31,269 nucleotides of DNA from Arthrobacter sp. GTDB taxonomy: Bacteria; Actinomycetota; Actinomycetes; Actinomycetales; Micrococcaceae. A program made the position numbers and the translations under genes. Position 1 is the stretch's first letter. Each line of letters begins with the position of its first letter. The DNA lies in contig JAODMS010000059.1 in NCBI GenBank assembly GCA_025464925.1, positions 1-31,269 of the forward strand. The letters run 5' to 3'. The notes below the pieces were generated by a model. It ran no database searches. It was not told where the DNA came from and was given only the letters and a program-made list of their open reading frames with translations. Positions 8,177 through 16,662 of the stretch are shown piece after piece.

Positions 8177-9438
8177 GGAACAAGTTCCGAGGCCCGGTCG
8201 AGGTGCCGGGAGATGTCAGCGGCCCATTCCGGCGTCCGGTCCCGGAACGGGTCGACGCTGCTGGAGAACATTCGGAACGCCGCCCACGCGTCCATAGCCG
8301 CCGGACTAAACTGGCCCCCGGACCGGACGTAGCCGTCGATCAGGTGGTCGGTGTGTGGTGCTCGCACCGGGCCGGCGTGCCCCCTCCACCGGCTCATCTC
8401 TTCCACTGCGGCGAAGGAGCCGAGATCAACTTCCGTGGCCCCGTTGTGGGCGCGGTCGAAGTCGATCAGGCGCACCTCCGAGCCGCCAATCAGCACCTGG
8501 TCCGCGGAGAAGTCCCCATGGACCAGGACTTCGGCCCCGGAGTCCTGTCGGTCTTCCAGCTGCCGGCGGATCCGGTCTGCGACCAGTGCGGCAGGCCCGT
8601 CGAGCGCGGGCAAAAGTGTCCCGACCATCTTGTAGGTGGCCGTTATCTGCCACTGGAGATCTTCGAACCGGGCGGGCCAGGACTTCGCCTGGGCCGGAAT
8701 GCCATGGAGCCGGGCGAGGGCTTCCCCGGCCCGGCGGGCACCCTCTTGATCGTCGCTGGCAACCAGGTCCCTGTCGCCCCAGGCGGGGCTGGCGCTGATT
8801 CCGTGCCGCGAGCAGCCGGCGTCGCCGAGTCGGGGAAGCACCGGTACCCCGTGCTGTTCCAGCCGTTGCTGAAACAGCCGGTCCAGGTCGTCGTGGGCGG
8901 ACTGCGCCGCGATCTTGATCACGATGGACGCAGTTGGAGTTTGCTCCATCAGGACCAACCGCCGCTCGGGCTTGTACCGCAGCACCCGGGCATCACCGCT
9001 GAGCAGCTCGTAGCCTGGCCGTTGCACGACCCCGAGCCGTTCCAGGCCATGGTTGCCGAGCCAGCGCAGGTTCTTGCGCAATGCCCAGTCGTCCGTGATC
9101 CCGCCGATGGCGACTACGTCGTCCCCGTGGCGCGGGTCCGGACGGACGAGGCGGATGCCCCCGCCGCGGCTCGCAGAGGATTGGGCTCGCCCATGCAGCT
9201 TGCAGTTGTCGGCCGTGGTGAGGGCCCAACCATGGTCCTCCTTGCCGCTGCCCGGGTGGCGAAAGGCAACGAGCGCGGACGTGCGTGGCTTGTACCGGAC
9301 CCGGGTGATGTGGATCTGCTCGCCCACAAGCTCGGACAGGCGGTCGTCGTCGAGCACGGCTGCCAGGCATGGAAGGGCGCCGTCGTGGTGAGCCAGCGCA
9401 AGATCGGCGTTCCGCGAGCTCGTGGGGGGCGCGTTCAC
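8173..9438 (-). CDS. APH/maltokinase-like phosphotransferase, first of a pair
   Basis: Read from GTG at 9438, the product has 421 residues. The start is set by a GTGA overlap with the ABC-transporter stop (9435-9438); the frame upstream looks like shadow sequence. The catalytic loop HGDFSADQVL is at 307-316 and the metal motif LIDFDRA at 324-330, again with Gln in the usual Asn position. In the N-lobe a similar strand occurs twice (RVRYKPRTSALV near 46-57 and VLRYKPERRLVL near 152-163), which may be a small internal duplication. It is distinct from its downstream partner, so the two probably act on different substrates or steps. Confidence 0.82.
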   Translation of the reverse strand: MNAPPTSSRNADLALAHHDGALPCLAAVLDDDRLSELVGEQIHITRVRYKPRTSALVAFRHPGSGKEDHGWALTTADNCKLHGRAQSSASRGGGIRLVRPDPRHGDDVVAIGGITDDWALRKNLRWLGNHGLERLGVVQRPGYELLSGDARVLRYKPERRLVLMEQTPTASIVIKIAAQSAHDDLDRLFQQRLEQHGVPVLPRLGDAGCSRHGISASPAWGDRDLVASDDQEGARRAGEALARLHGIPAQAKSWPARFEDLQWQITATYKMVGTLLPALDGPAALVADRIRRQLEDRQDSGAEVLVHGDFSADQVLIGGSEVRLIDFDRAHNGATEVDLGSFAAVEEMSRWRGHAGPVRAPHTDHLIDGYVRSGGQFSPAAMDAWAAFRMFSSSVDPFRDRTPEWAADISRHLDRASELVP

Positions 9439-11312
9439 GTCGGCACCTCCAGCTCCGGCTCGGAGTGCGGGTTCGGTGAGTCGCCCATCCACTTGGCGAA
9501 GCGGCTCTCGTTGTCCTGCAGCAGTTCGGAGGGAGTGCCGTCTTCGATGATGCGGCCGTCCTCGAGCCAGATGACCCGGTCGCACAAGCGCGCGGCGAAC
9601 GCGTCGTGGGTGATCATGATCGAGGTCCGCCCCTGCGCCAGAACGTCCAGCGAATCCAGAATGGATTCACGCGTAGCAGGGTCCAGTCCTGCGGTTGCTT
9701 CGTCAAGAATGACGATCGGCGCCTGCCGGAGGATGGCGCGCGCTATGGCGAGCCGTTGGCGCTGGCCACCGGAAAGGTCCTTCGCAGCTTCCCCCAGGAC
9801 CGTGTCATAGCCGTTGGGGAGGGCCCGGATGAAGTCGTCGGCCTGCGCCAGCGAGGCCGCGTTTTCGATGTCCTCATCCGAGGCGTCGAGGCGGCCGAAT
9901 CGGATGTTCTCCCGCACAGTGGTGCCGAAGAGGACGGAGTCCTGAAGCAGGATCGAGACGTGCGAGCGTACTGACGCGATTTTGAGCTCCTTCAGATCCT
10001 CGCCTCCCATCCGGACCGTGCCGGAAGTAGGGTCGATCATGCGAAGAATGAGGCTGGCCAGCGTTGATTTTCCGGCACCGGACGGACCGAGGATCGCTAC
10101 GTGTTCCCCGGCCCGAATGCTGAGGCTTATCTCGTGCAGCACGGTGGTCCCTTCCCCATGACCAGCAGAGACGTTTTCGAAGGCGATGTCGGGGTTCGGG
10201 CTTTTCAGGGCGCGGGCGTTGGGGGCCTCGGGCAGATCAGTCTGCGCCTCGAGGAGGTCCGCCACACGCTCCCCGGAGGCTGTGGCCCGGGCGATCCGGC
10301 TGGTGTACCTGGCAACATCCTTCAGCGGCCTCATCCCGGTTTTCAAGTACATCAGGAAGATGATGAGGTCCCCTGGGGTAATCGAGCGGTCCAGGACGCG
10401 CATTCCTCCTCCGGCTAGGACGACCGCCGTGGCGACGCCGATCAGCACGTCGGTACGGCGTTGGAGACTGGCGGACAGCCGCAGCGCGACGACGCCCGTT
10501 CCCATGGTCGCTGCATTGCTGCTGTGAAAGTTGGAGCTGATGGTGTCTTCAAGTCCGTAGGCCTGGACTTCCCGCATGGCACCAAGGGTCTCCGCAGCAG
10601 TTGTGGCCAAGGCTCCTTCGCCTTTGCGGGACCTACCGGCCGCCTTGCTGATGGAGACCGAAGTCTTGCGGGACAGGAGGGCGAAAACCCCACCTGCCAG
10701 GACGACGACGAGGGCTAGCAACGGGTCCAACCACAGCATGACGAGTGACATGGCTACGAGCGTGACCAAATTACCCACCAGCGGGAGGCCTGCCGTGACG
10801 GCGACTTCCTGCAGGCGGCCGACGTCGGCCACCAGGCGCTGGACCGTGTCCCCGGAGGAGGCCCGCGTGTGGTGCCGCATGGACAGGCCCTGCACATGGC
10901 GGAAGGTGCGGGCCCGCAGGTCGGCGGCGACCTTGGACCCGACCAGGGCGAAGCAGATAGCGGTCCAGTAGTTGGCAATGGCACGCAGGATGCTGATGGC
11001 AACGATGGCGCCGGCGCACAGCAGCAGCGTCTCGGTGGTCGCGGGCATGGCGAGGCCCGGCTTCATCGATGCACCAAGCGAGCGTGAAACCGCATCGATG
11101 ACCACCTTCACGGGCCACGGCTCCAGCAACCGGAACAGAACGCCCAGCGCGAGTGCCACGAATCCGCAAGTCATCAAAAACCGGTGCCCGCGAAGATGTG
11201 GGCGGACGCACCGCAGCGTCCGGCGGAGTCCGGACTCAGGCTCCTCTTCGCGCGTCCGCCGCCACCTTCTCCGCTTGGCCGCCGGAGGCTTGTGGCTGGA
11301 AGCACCGGTCAT
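9435..11312 (-). CDS. Fused ABC exporter (permease plus ATPase)
   Basis: The 625-residue half-transporter has a type I exporter membrane domain (about residues 40-340, with hydrophobic helices such as FLMTCGFVALALGVLF) and a C-terminal ATPase. Walker A is GPSGAGKST at 409-417, the Q-loop is near 457, the signature LSGGQ is at 513-517 and Walker B is IVILDEAT at 533-540. It should function as a homodimer in the cytoplasmic membrane, exporting a lipid-linked, peptide or glycoside cargo. A strongly basic N-terminus (AAKRRRWRR) precedes the first helix. It overlaps its neighbours by four bases on both sides and sits between glycosyltransferases and kinases, so it likely exports their product. Confidence 0.9.
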   Translation of the reverse strand: MTGASSHKPPAAKRRRWRRTREEEPESGLRRTLRCVRPHLRGHRFLMTCGFVALALGVLFRLLEPWPVKVVIDAVSRSLGASMKPGLAMPATTETLLLCAGAIVAISILRAIANYWTAICFALVGSKVAADLRARTFRHVQGLSMRHHTRASSGDTVQRLVADVGRLQEVAVTAGLPLVGNLVTLVAMSLVMLWLDPLLALVVVLAGGVFALLSRKTSVSISKAAGRSRKGEGALATTAAETLGAMREVQAYGLEDTISSNFHSSNAATMGTGVVALRLSASLQRRTDVLIGVATAVVLAGGGMRVLDRSITPGDLIIFLMYLKTGMRPLKDVARYTSRIARATASGERVADLLEAQTDLPEAPNARALKSPNPDIAFENVSAGHGEGTTVLHEISLSIRAGEHVAILGPSGAGKSTLASLILRMIDPTSGTVRMGGEDLKELKIASVRSHVSILLQDSVLFGTTVRENIRFGRLDASDEDIENAASLAQADDFIRALPNGYDTVLGEAAKDLSGGQRQRLAIARAILRQAPIVILDEATAGLDPATRESILDSLDVLAQGRTSIMITHDAFAARLCDRVIWLEDGRIIEDGTPSELLQDNESRFAKWMGDSPNPHSEPELEVPT

Positions 11313-12484
11313 GGCACGGCCACCCTCCGTGAGGCGGCCAATGCGGCAGTGATGCGCGACAGCACACCGTCCCAGCTGAAGCGTTCTACCGCAACAGCGC
11401 GGGCTTGCTCCCCGAGGTGTTCTCTGAGGTCAGGATCCTCCGCGAGGCGGAGGAGGGCGGCGGCTAGGGGCGCCGGTTCCCCGGGCTCCACCAGTATCCC
11501 GGTGCGCCCATCGTCCACGATCGAGGGGATCTGGCCGACGGCGCTGGCAATGATGGGCATCGCCGCCGCCATGTACTCATAGACCTTCAGCGGGGAAAAA
11601 TAGTCGGCCTGGCCGGCTGTTTCCGGGGGATAGGGAGCGGCGGCGGCATCGCACTCGTCGAGAAGGCAGGGTACCGCCGCGGGCGGCACCGCGCCGGTGA
11701 AGTCGGTGTCCACACCCAGCGAAGCGGCGAGGCGTTCGAGGTCTTCGCGGCCCGGACCGTCCCCGATGACCTTTACCCGCCACCGGCGATCCGGTTCAGC
11801 GGTCTGCTGATTGGCCAGGGCAACGGCGTGCAGCAGGCACGGGACCCCGTGCCAGGGCTTCAACGTTCCGACGAAGGCCACGGTGAGGTGGTCCGGATTC
11901 CGTCGTCCGGGGCGGCGCGCGGTGATGCGTTCGACGTTGACGCCGTTCGGTGCCAGCAGTGTCCTAGCCGTGGGCACCCGGTCCCGCACCCACCGGACGA
12001 CAGGCTCCGAGACGCAGGCGACGACGTCGGCCGTCCCGGCGTTGCGGCGCAACACTGTTTCGGCTTTCTTGACGTCGAGCAGCCGCCGGTACCGCTGTTG
12101 CTCTTCGATCAGCGGGGCGTTGACTTCGAGCACCGAAGGGACCTCGAGGACACGGGCCACCACCGAGAGCGCCGGGCTGAAAAGCGAATAACGCTCGTAG
12201 AAAAGACCGCAACCCTGGTGCAGCACCTCGTCAACGAGAGCCAGCGCTGCGTCCTCGACTGCCCGTTCACGGGCCGGGCCCGGGGCAGAGCCCGGTTGGA
12301 CTTCGACGACGTCCAGATCGGCCAGGTCGGCGGGGCGCTCGGTTCCCCGCTGGGCGCAATAGACCGTGACGGCAGCACCGGCACCCCGCCAGGCCCGAAC
12401 GATTTCCTGAACGTGCACCGAAGAACCCTTGGTGCCGAAGACTGGCACCCCGGGGTCGGCGCAGAGGTAGGCCACGCGGATCAT
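11309..12484 (-). CDS. GT-B glycosyltransferase (GT4-like), third of three
   Basis: This 391-residue retaining-type glycosyltransferase has a GT-B layout. The N-terminal acceptor domain contains GTKGSSVHVQEIVRAW. The C-terminal nucleotide-sugar domain starts near VAFVGTLKPWHGV and has SPLKVYEYMAAAMPIIAS followed by DGRTGILVEPG, the conserved Glu-rich region that contacts the sugar nucleotide. Length matches GT4 enzymes. No membrane segment is evident, so it acts at the cytoplasmic face. Its ATG at 12484 overlaps the preceding gene by four bases and its stop overlaps the exporter start by four. The donor sugar and acceptor are unknown. Confidence 0.9.
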   Translation of the reverse strand: MIRVAYLCADPGVPVFGTKGSSVHVQEIVRAWRGAGAAVTVYCAQRGTERPADLADLDVVEVQPGSAPGPARERAVEDAALALVDEVLHQGCGLFYERYSLFSPALSVVARVLEVPSVLEVNAPLIEEQQRYRRLLDVKKAETVLRRNAGTADVVACVSEPVVRWVRDRVPTARTLLAPNGVNVERITARRPGRRNPDHLTVAFVGTLKPWHGVPCLLHAVALANQQTAEPDRRWRVKVIGDGPGREDLERLAASLGVDTDFTGAVPPAAVPCLLDECDAAAAPYPPETAGQADYFSPLKVYEYMAAAMPIIASAVGQIPSIVDDGRTGILVEPGEPAPLAAALLRLAEDPDLREHLGEQARAVAVERFSWDGVLSRITAALAASRRVAVP

Positions 12485-13710
12485 GCGACCTTCCTTTCCG
12501 TGAGGGAGAGGGACCGCAGTACCTCGGCCTGGCGGCGGACGTCGAAGTCATCCTCGATCAGCGCGCGGGCGTTGCGGGCCAATGCAACCCGGTCCGTGCT
12601 GGGGGAGGTCATCTTGTAAATGGCCCGGGCCAGGGCGCGAGGACTGCCCGGCCTGGTCAGGATCCCCGTGGAACCGTTCCGGACCACTTCCGGGATGCCC
12701 GTGACCGCGGTGCTGATGCAGGGGACCCCGGCGGCCATTGCCTCCAGCAGGACAGTGGGCATGCCGTCCGCATTTCCGTCGGCGCCGACGACACACGGTG
12801 CGATGAAGATGTCGGACGAATCGAGCAGTTCATGGATCTGGTACTGGGTCTGCGGCCCGATCAGCCGGACGTGATCGCTCAGCCCGAGCTGTGCGATGCC
12901 GGCCCCGAGCTCCTCGGCCATGATGCCGGTTCCAGCGATGCGCAGGTCCAGGCTCATGCCCTGTCCCAGCAGTTCGGCAGCAGCGGGCAGCAGATGCTGG
13001 AATCCTTTCTTTTCCACCAGCCGCCCCACGGCGGTCACGCGCACCGTGGCTCCGATCGGGCGCGGGTCCCGGTAGGGAAAACGCTCAAGTTCCAGACCGT
13101 TGTGCACCAGATATAGACGGGACGTGGAAACCGGAAAGAGGCGACGCAGGTAGCGCAGATTGAAGCGGCTGATCGTGATGGCGTGATGGGCCTGTTCCAG
13201 CTTGACCCGGAGGTCATCGGTTCGGACCGAGTCATGGAAGATATCGACGGCGTGGGCGGTGAAGGAATACGGAATGCCCGTGATGGCTGAGGCCAACCGC
13301 GCGACAGTGGTTGGGGTCGTCGCGAAATGGACGTGCATGTGCCGGATATTCCGCTTCTGCAGGGCGGCGGCAAGGTTGATGGCCTGGATTGCGTCGTCCG
13401 ACCTTGCGGCGATCAGTTCGGCGAGGTTCCGGGCGACGGCGTCTGTGAGTCCGGCCTCGTCGGCCGTCTTGAGGCACTCCCAGAGTTCCATGGTCTTGTA
13501 AGGCCGGTCAATGTAGGTCACCGGCGCCTGGACCCGTGCGAGCTCGGGGTGGAACCTGGAATCGTTGCACGGCCGGAGGGAAAAAATCTCGATCCGGTCT
13601 CCCGCTGCTTCCCGGGCCAGGATCTCCGAAACGATGAAGGTTTCGGAGAAACGCGGATACATCTTGAGGACGTAGGCAGTCCCCGGCTTAGACGGCAACA
13701 CGGCCGGCAC
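12481..13710 (-). CDS. GT-B glycosyltransferase (GT4, WcaL/AmsK-like), second of three
   Basis: The 409-residue protein starts with a segment (LKMYPRFSETFIVSEI) that I associate with exopolysaccharide GT4 enzymes of the WcaL/AmsK type. The GT-B C-domain shows AVGRLVEKKGFQHLLPAA and DGMPTVLLEAMAAGVPCIST. The start shown is GTG at 13710. A second GTG at 13701 is almost as good, because GAAGGA lies 2 bases before the first and 11 before the second. Either choice overlaps the upstream gene (23 or 14 bases), so translation is coupled. Function in surface or secreted glycan assembly is an inference from family and operon. Confidence 0.9.
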   Translation of the reverse strand: MPAVLPSKPGTAYVLKMYPRFSETFIVSEILAREAAGDRIEIFSLRPCNDSRFHPELARVQAPVTYIDRPYKTMELWECLKTADEAGLTDAVARNLAELIAARSDDAIQAINLAAALQKRNIRHMHVHFATTPTTVARLASAITGIPYSFTAHAVDIFHDSVRTDDLRVKLEQAHHAITISRFNLRYLRRLFPVSTSRLYLVHNGLELERFPYRDPRPIGATVRVTAVGRLVEKKGFQHLLPAAAELLGQGMSLDLRIAGTGIMAEELGAGIAQLGLSDHVRLIGPQTQYQIHELLDSSDIFIAPCVVGADGNADGMPTVLLEAMAAGVPCISTAVTGIPEVVRNGSTGILTRPGSPRALARAIYKMTSPSTDRVALARNARALIEDDFDVRRQAEVLRSLSLTERKVA

Positions 13711-14902
13711 TTTCCTTCGAAGCGGCTTTCAGTTCACTCTTGTTGGCCTGCAGGGCTGGCTGCAGCAGTTCGGCCGCCAGCTGCGGGACGCGGATCAGCC
13801 CGTCCAGGACCGCACGACGGCGGTCAACCGTGGTGCCGACCCTGGAGGACAGCCAGTCGGCCAGGATGGCCGGTGTCAAGGTGCCGATTTCATGCTGTTC
13901 CAGATAGCCTGCCTTGGCCAGGGACGCGGCGCGGATGCGCTGCTCGGCGCGGGACTGGCTGCGGGGCACTATCAGCGCAGGGACATTGGTGCTCATGATC
14001 TCGCACACCGTGTTGTAGCCCCCCATCGAGATGACGGCGGCCGCGTGACGGATGTGGAAGACGATGTCATCCACCGCGGCGACGACCTTGACTCGGGGTC
14101 CAGCCTGGCGCCGGAGGTCATCGAGCTGGGCGGCGGGCATCTGCGGCCCGGCCACGATCAGGTGTCCCAGCCCGACCGGCACCGGGGCAGCGACCGCCAC
14201 GCTGGCCAGGGCGTGGCCGTCTGAGCCGCCGCCGACCGTGGTCATGCAGTACGGGCCGGGCATGCAACTCGTCCCGGACACCGAAGGCCGCCCGGCGGCA
14301 AGATAGCCGGTGTAGCGGATGAGCTTGCGCAGGGAGAACGGAATTTCGCCGGCCGCCACAGGGTCGTGGACCGCGGGGTCGCCGTAGACCCAGATGGCAT
14401 CGAACAGGGCCTTGACCAGCCGCGGCCCGCCAATCCCGGCCCATTCGGTGAAGGCAGCGGCGGGGGAGTCCAGGACCTCGCGGAGCCCGAGCACCACCCG
14501 CACGGGGCCGGCGGAGCGGGCACGCCGCAGAGCCAGTTCCAGTTCGCCGTGGACACCGGTGGCGTGGCGGTCCACAATCACCAGGTGGGGATGAAAGCCG
14601 CCCAGGACGGCCTGCAGCAGCCTGGCGCGCAAGAACACCAGATCGTCCATGGGCAGCGCCAGATCGCGGGGCCGGTAGCCTTCGGCGCTTTTCGCTATGC
14701 CCGGGAGCAGCACCCAGTCCCAACCCTCAGGAGCCGGGAACGCGGGCGCCAGCGCGGTGCCGGTGATGAGGAGCCCGGTGACGGACCGGCCGGTGAGCCC
14801 GGGAAGTTGGTTGCTTAGCGCGTGGGCCAGAGCCAGATTGCGGCGTACGTGCCCCAAGCCCACTGAATCGTGTGAGTAAAGCACTATGCGCATAGGCTCC
14901 AC
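13688..14902 (-). CDS. Predicted glycosyltransferase (COG4671/MurG-like GT-B), first of three
   Basis: The 404-residue product opens with MRIVLYSHDSVGLGHVRRNL after three residues. That segment is typical of the uncharacterised COG4671 glycosyltransferases, distant relatives of MurG. The C-domain has VISMGGYNTVCEIMS and ALIVPRSQSRAEQRIRA, a UDP-sugar-binding layout. GTG at 14902 is chosen over ATG at 14893 because GAGGAGG lies six bases before the GTG. It is the first gene of the six-gene run, 160 bases downstream of the sensor kinase, and the gap carries tandem repeats and a possible promoter. Substrates are unknown. Confidence 0.85.
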   Translation of the reverse strand: MEPMRIVLYSHDSVGLGHVRRNLALAHALSNQLPGLTGRSVTGLLITGTALAPAFPAPEGWDWVLLPGIAKSAEGYRPRDLALPMDDLVFLRARLLQAVLGGFHPHLVIVDRHATGVHGELELALRRARSAGPVRVVLGLREVLDSPAAAFTEWAGIGGPRLVKALFDAIWVYGDPAVHDPVAAGEIPFSLRKLIRYTGYLAAGRPSVSGTSCMPGPYCMTTVGGGSDGHALASVAVAAPVPVGLGHLIVAGPQMPAAQLDDLRRQAGPRVKVVAAVDDIVFHIRHAAAVISMGGYNTVCEIMSTNVPALIVPRSQSRAEQRIRAASLAKAGYLEQHEIGTLTPAILADWLSSRVGTTVDRRRAVLDGLIRVPQLAAELLQPALQANKSELKAASKESAGRVAV

Positions 14903-14969
14903 AGCAATCCTCCTCGGGATTCGCGGCCTTCCCGCCGCTCTGCACTATCTCCTGGCGGCGGTGCTTGAT

Positions 14970-14975
14970 CTTATG
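14970..14975 (-). promoter_or_regulatory. Possible -10 box of the glycosyltransferase operon
   Basis: CATAAG on the minus strand (four of six matches to TATAAT) lies about 70 bases upstream of the first glycosyltransferase gene. The expected -35 position is poor. Tandem 7-base repeats lie just upstream of that position, the layout expected of an activator-dependent promoter. This is weak evidence on its own. Confidence 0.3.
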
Positions 14976-15005
14976 AACCAGCGTGCAGCGGAAGAGTGAG
15001 GAACG

Positions 15006-15037
15006 GATGAGGAGAAGATGAAGGATTTCTCATGAAG
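15006..15037. promoter_or_regulatory. Tandem GATGARG repeats, candidate response-regulator site
   Basis: GATGAGG (15006-15012) and GATGAAG (15017-15023) are spaced 11 bases apart start to start, one helical turn. A third copy, CATGAAG, is at 15031-15037. OmpR-family regulators bind such direct half-sites at about 11-bp spacing. The repeats lie between the histidine-kinase stop and the first glycosyltransferase gene, so the adjacent response regulator is the natural candidate. Binding is inference. Confidence 0.45.
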
Positions 15038-15061
15038 GGGCCCGCGCCGGCGGCCGCCGCT

Positions 15062-16597
15062 TCAGAGCCGGACGCCAACAGCCTGCAGGGGAATCCGGAT
15101 CATGAAGGTGGCACCTTCACCGTATTCAGATTCGACGGTGGCCATCCCGCCATGCGCTTCGGCGATGGCGGAGACGATCGCCAGACCGAGGCCCGACCCC
15201 GCCTCTCCGCGGCCGGGGTGGGCGCGACCGAAACGCTCGAAGATCCGTTTCTGGTCCTCTACGGCGATCCCGGTGCCGGTGTCCCGCACCCAGAGCAGCA
15301 ACGTATCTGCTTCCGGCACCGGGGCGCCGTCCGCCGCCGTCGGGCCTTCGATCCTGCTGCCCAAGGCGATCGTGGCGGAGCTCCCGGTGTATTTGACGGC
15401 ATTGGCGGCCAGTTGGACGAGGGCCTGCGTGAGCCGCTGGGAGTCGGCTTCCATCACATAATCGGCGGTCTCGTCTATTTGCCAACGGCGGTCCCCGAGG
15501 ACATGGATTTTCTCCATCACCTGTTGGATGAATTCAGCGATCTGGATGGGTTCCTTCCTGATGAAGTCCGGGTGGCTGGCGTTGGCCAGCAGGAGCAGGT
15601 CATCCACGAGGCGCTGCATCCGGTCCACCTCTTCGAGCAGCACGGTCCTGGTGGCGGCAACGTCGTCGGGGTCATCGACGGCCACAAGCTCCAGGTGCCC
15701 CCGAAGGATGGTCAAGGGGGTCCGCAGTTCATGGCCGGCGTCGTCCAGGAACTGCTGCTGGTGCTGGGCGCCCTCATCCAATCTTTCAAGCATGGTATTG
15801 AAGGTTTTCGCGAGCAGCGTCACGTCATCGGCGCCGTCGCGCACTTCCACCCGCCGGGTGAGGTCCTCCTGGCTGACCACCTCGCTGGCTTCGCGCAGGC
15901 GCCGGAGGGGATCCAGCAGGCGGCCGGCGACAAGGCCTCCGATCAGCGCAGCGGCGACCAGGGTGCCGGCGGCCACCAGTGAGTAGGTGCGGACCGAGGC
16001 CAGCATGTGCTCCTGCTGATCACCGAGGTCCCGGCCAACCAAGAGGTACGTTCCGGTCGTTCCCGTTCCTTTCACCGGGAGGACGGCTGCTCTGAGCGGG
16101 CGGCCGGCCACGATGAGGTCGCCGAAGGCGGCGCCGGCCGGGTTGCCCAGCGCAGCGGCGGCCGGGTAGGTGCCTGGGTCCAGGAGGGTTCCTTCCGGGT
16201 TCCCGTCTACTTTCCAGTCCACCCGCCCATCAACAATTCCGGCCATGACCTCGTTTGCCCGTGGTTCGATATCTTCGGCGGCTGCATGAAGGCGCTCGCT
16301 GTAGGACGTCCCGCTCAGATTGTTATCGGTCCGCACCAGCTTGATTACCGCATGGCCTTTGTCCAGGAGCGCCTGATCAACCCTCGCGTCGGACTCCTGG
16401 AACTCCACCGTGAAGGCGATCAGGCCAGCCGTCACCAGTCCCGCGAGCATCATGACCAGCATGGCGGCCACCACCCGAAAGCGCACCGTATGGATCTTGG
16501 CGCTCCAGCTGAGCCGGTCCGGATCTCCCGGAGCGCCTGACGGCATCGCGGGCACCGCGTGGCCGTTGCCGCGTGGATGGTCCTGCGTGATAGCCAC
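15062..16597 (-). CDS. Sensor histidine kinase with HAMP domain
   Basis: The 511-residue product is read from GTG at 16597, which has AAAGGG upstream; an earlier GTG at 16654 has poor spacing. Transmembrane helices lie at about 41-63 and 206-226 and flank an extracytoplasmic sensor of roughly 140 residues. A HAMP linker follows (about 227-280). The phosphoacceptor is His289 in DAGHELRTPLT. Further on are the N-box (QLAANAVKYT), G1 (VRDTGTGI) and G2 (GSGLGLAI) of the ATP-binding domain. It follows its response regulator by 65 bases on the same strand. The signal sensed is unknown; the operon downstream suggests envelope-related regulation. Confidence 0.93.
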   Translation of the reverse strand: MAITQDHPRGNGHAVPAMPSGAPGDPDRLSWSAKIHTVRFRVVAAMLVMMLAGLVTAGLIAFTVEFQESDARVDQALLDKGHAVIKLVRTDNNLSGTSYSERLHAAAEDIEPRANEVMAGIVDGRVDWKVDGNPEGTLLDPGTYPAAAALGNPAGAAFGDLIVAGRPLRAAVLPVKGTGTTGTYLLVGRDLGDQQEHMLASVRTYSLVAAGTLVAAALIGGLVAGRLLDPLRRLREASEVVSQEDLTRRVEVRDGADDVTLLAKTFNTMLERLDEGAQHQQQFLDDAGHELRTPLTILRGHLELVAVDDPDDVAATRTVLLEEVDRMQRLVDDLLLLANASHPDFIRKEPIQIAEFIQQVMEKIHVLGDRRWQIDETADYVMEADSQRLTQALVQLAANAVKYTGSSATIALGSRIEGPTAADGAPVPEADTLLLWVRDTGTGIAVEDQKRIFERFGRAHPGRGEAGSGLGLAIVSAIAEAHGGMATVESEYGEGATFMIRIPLQAVGVRL

Positions 16598-16662
16598 GGT
16601 TTTCCCTTTCCGATGGCGGCGACCGAACCCCGGCACTCGGCGTCGGTCACGCACCCTCTTAA

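Noticed and set aside
7031..9438. Reading the two APH-fold genes as antibiotic-resistance genes
   Set aside because: The operon context is glycosyltransferases and an exporter, and the catalytic loop is of the maltokinase type.
8203..9810. 535-codon plus-strand open frame
   Set aside because: Antisense to a kinase and the exporter, both with clear motifs; composition is typical of a shadow frame.
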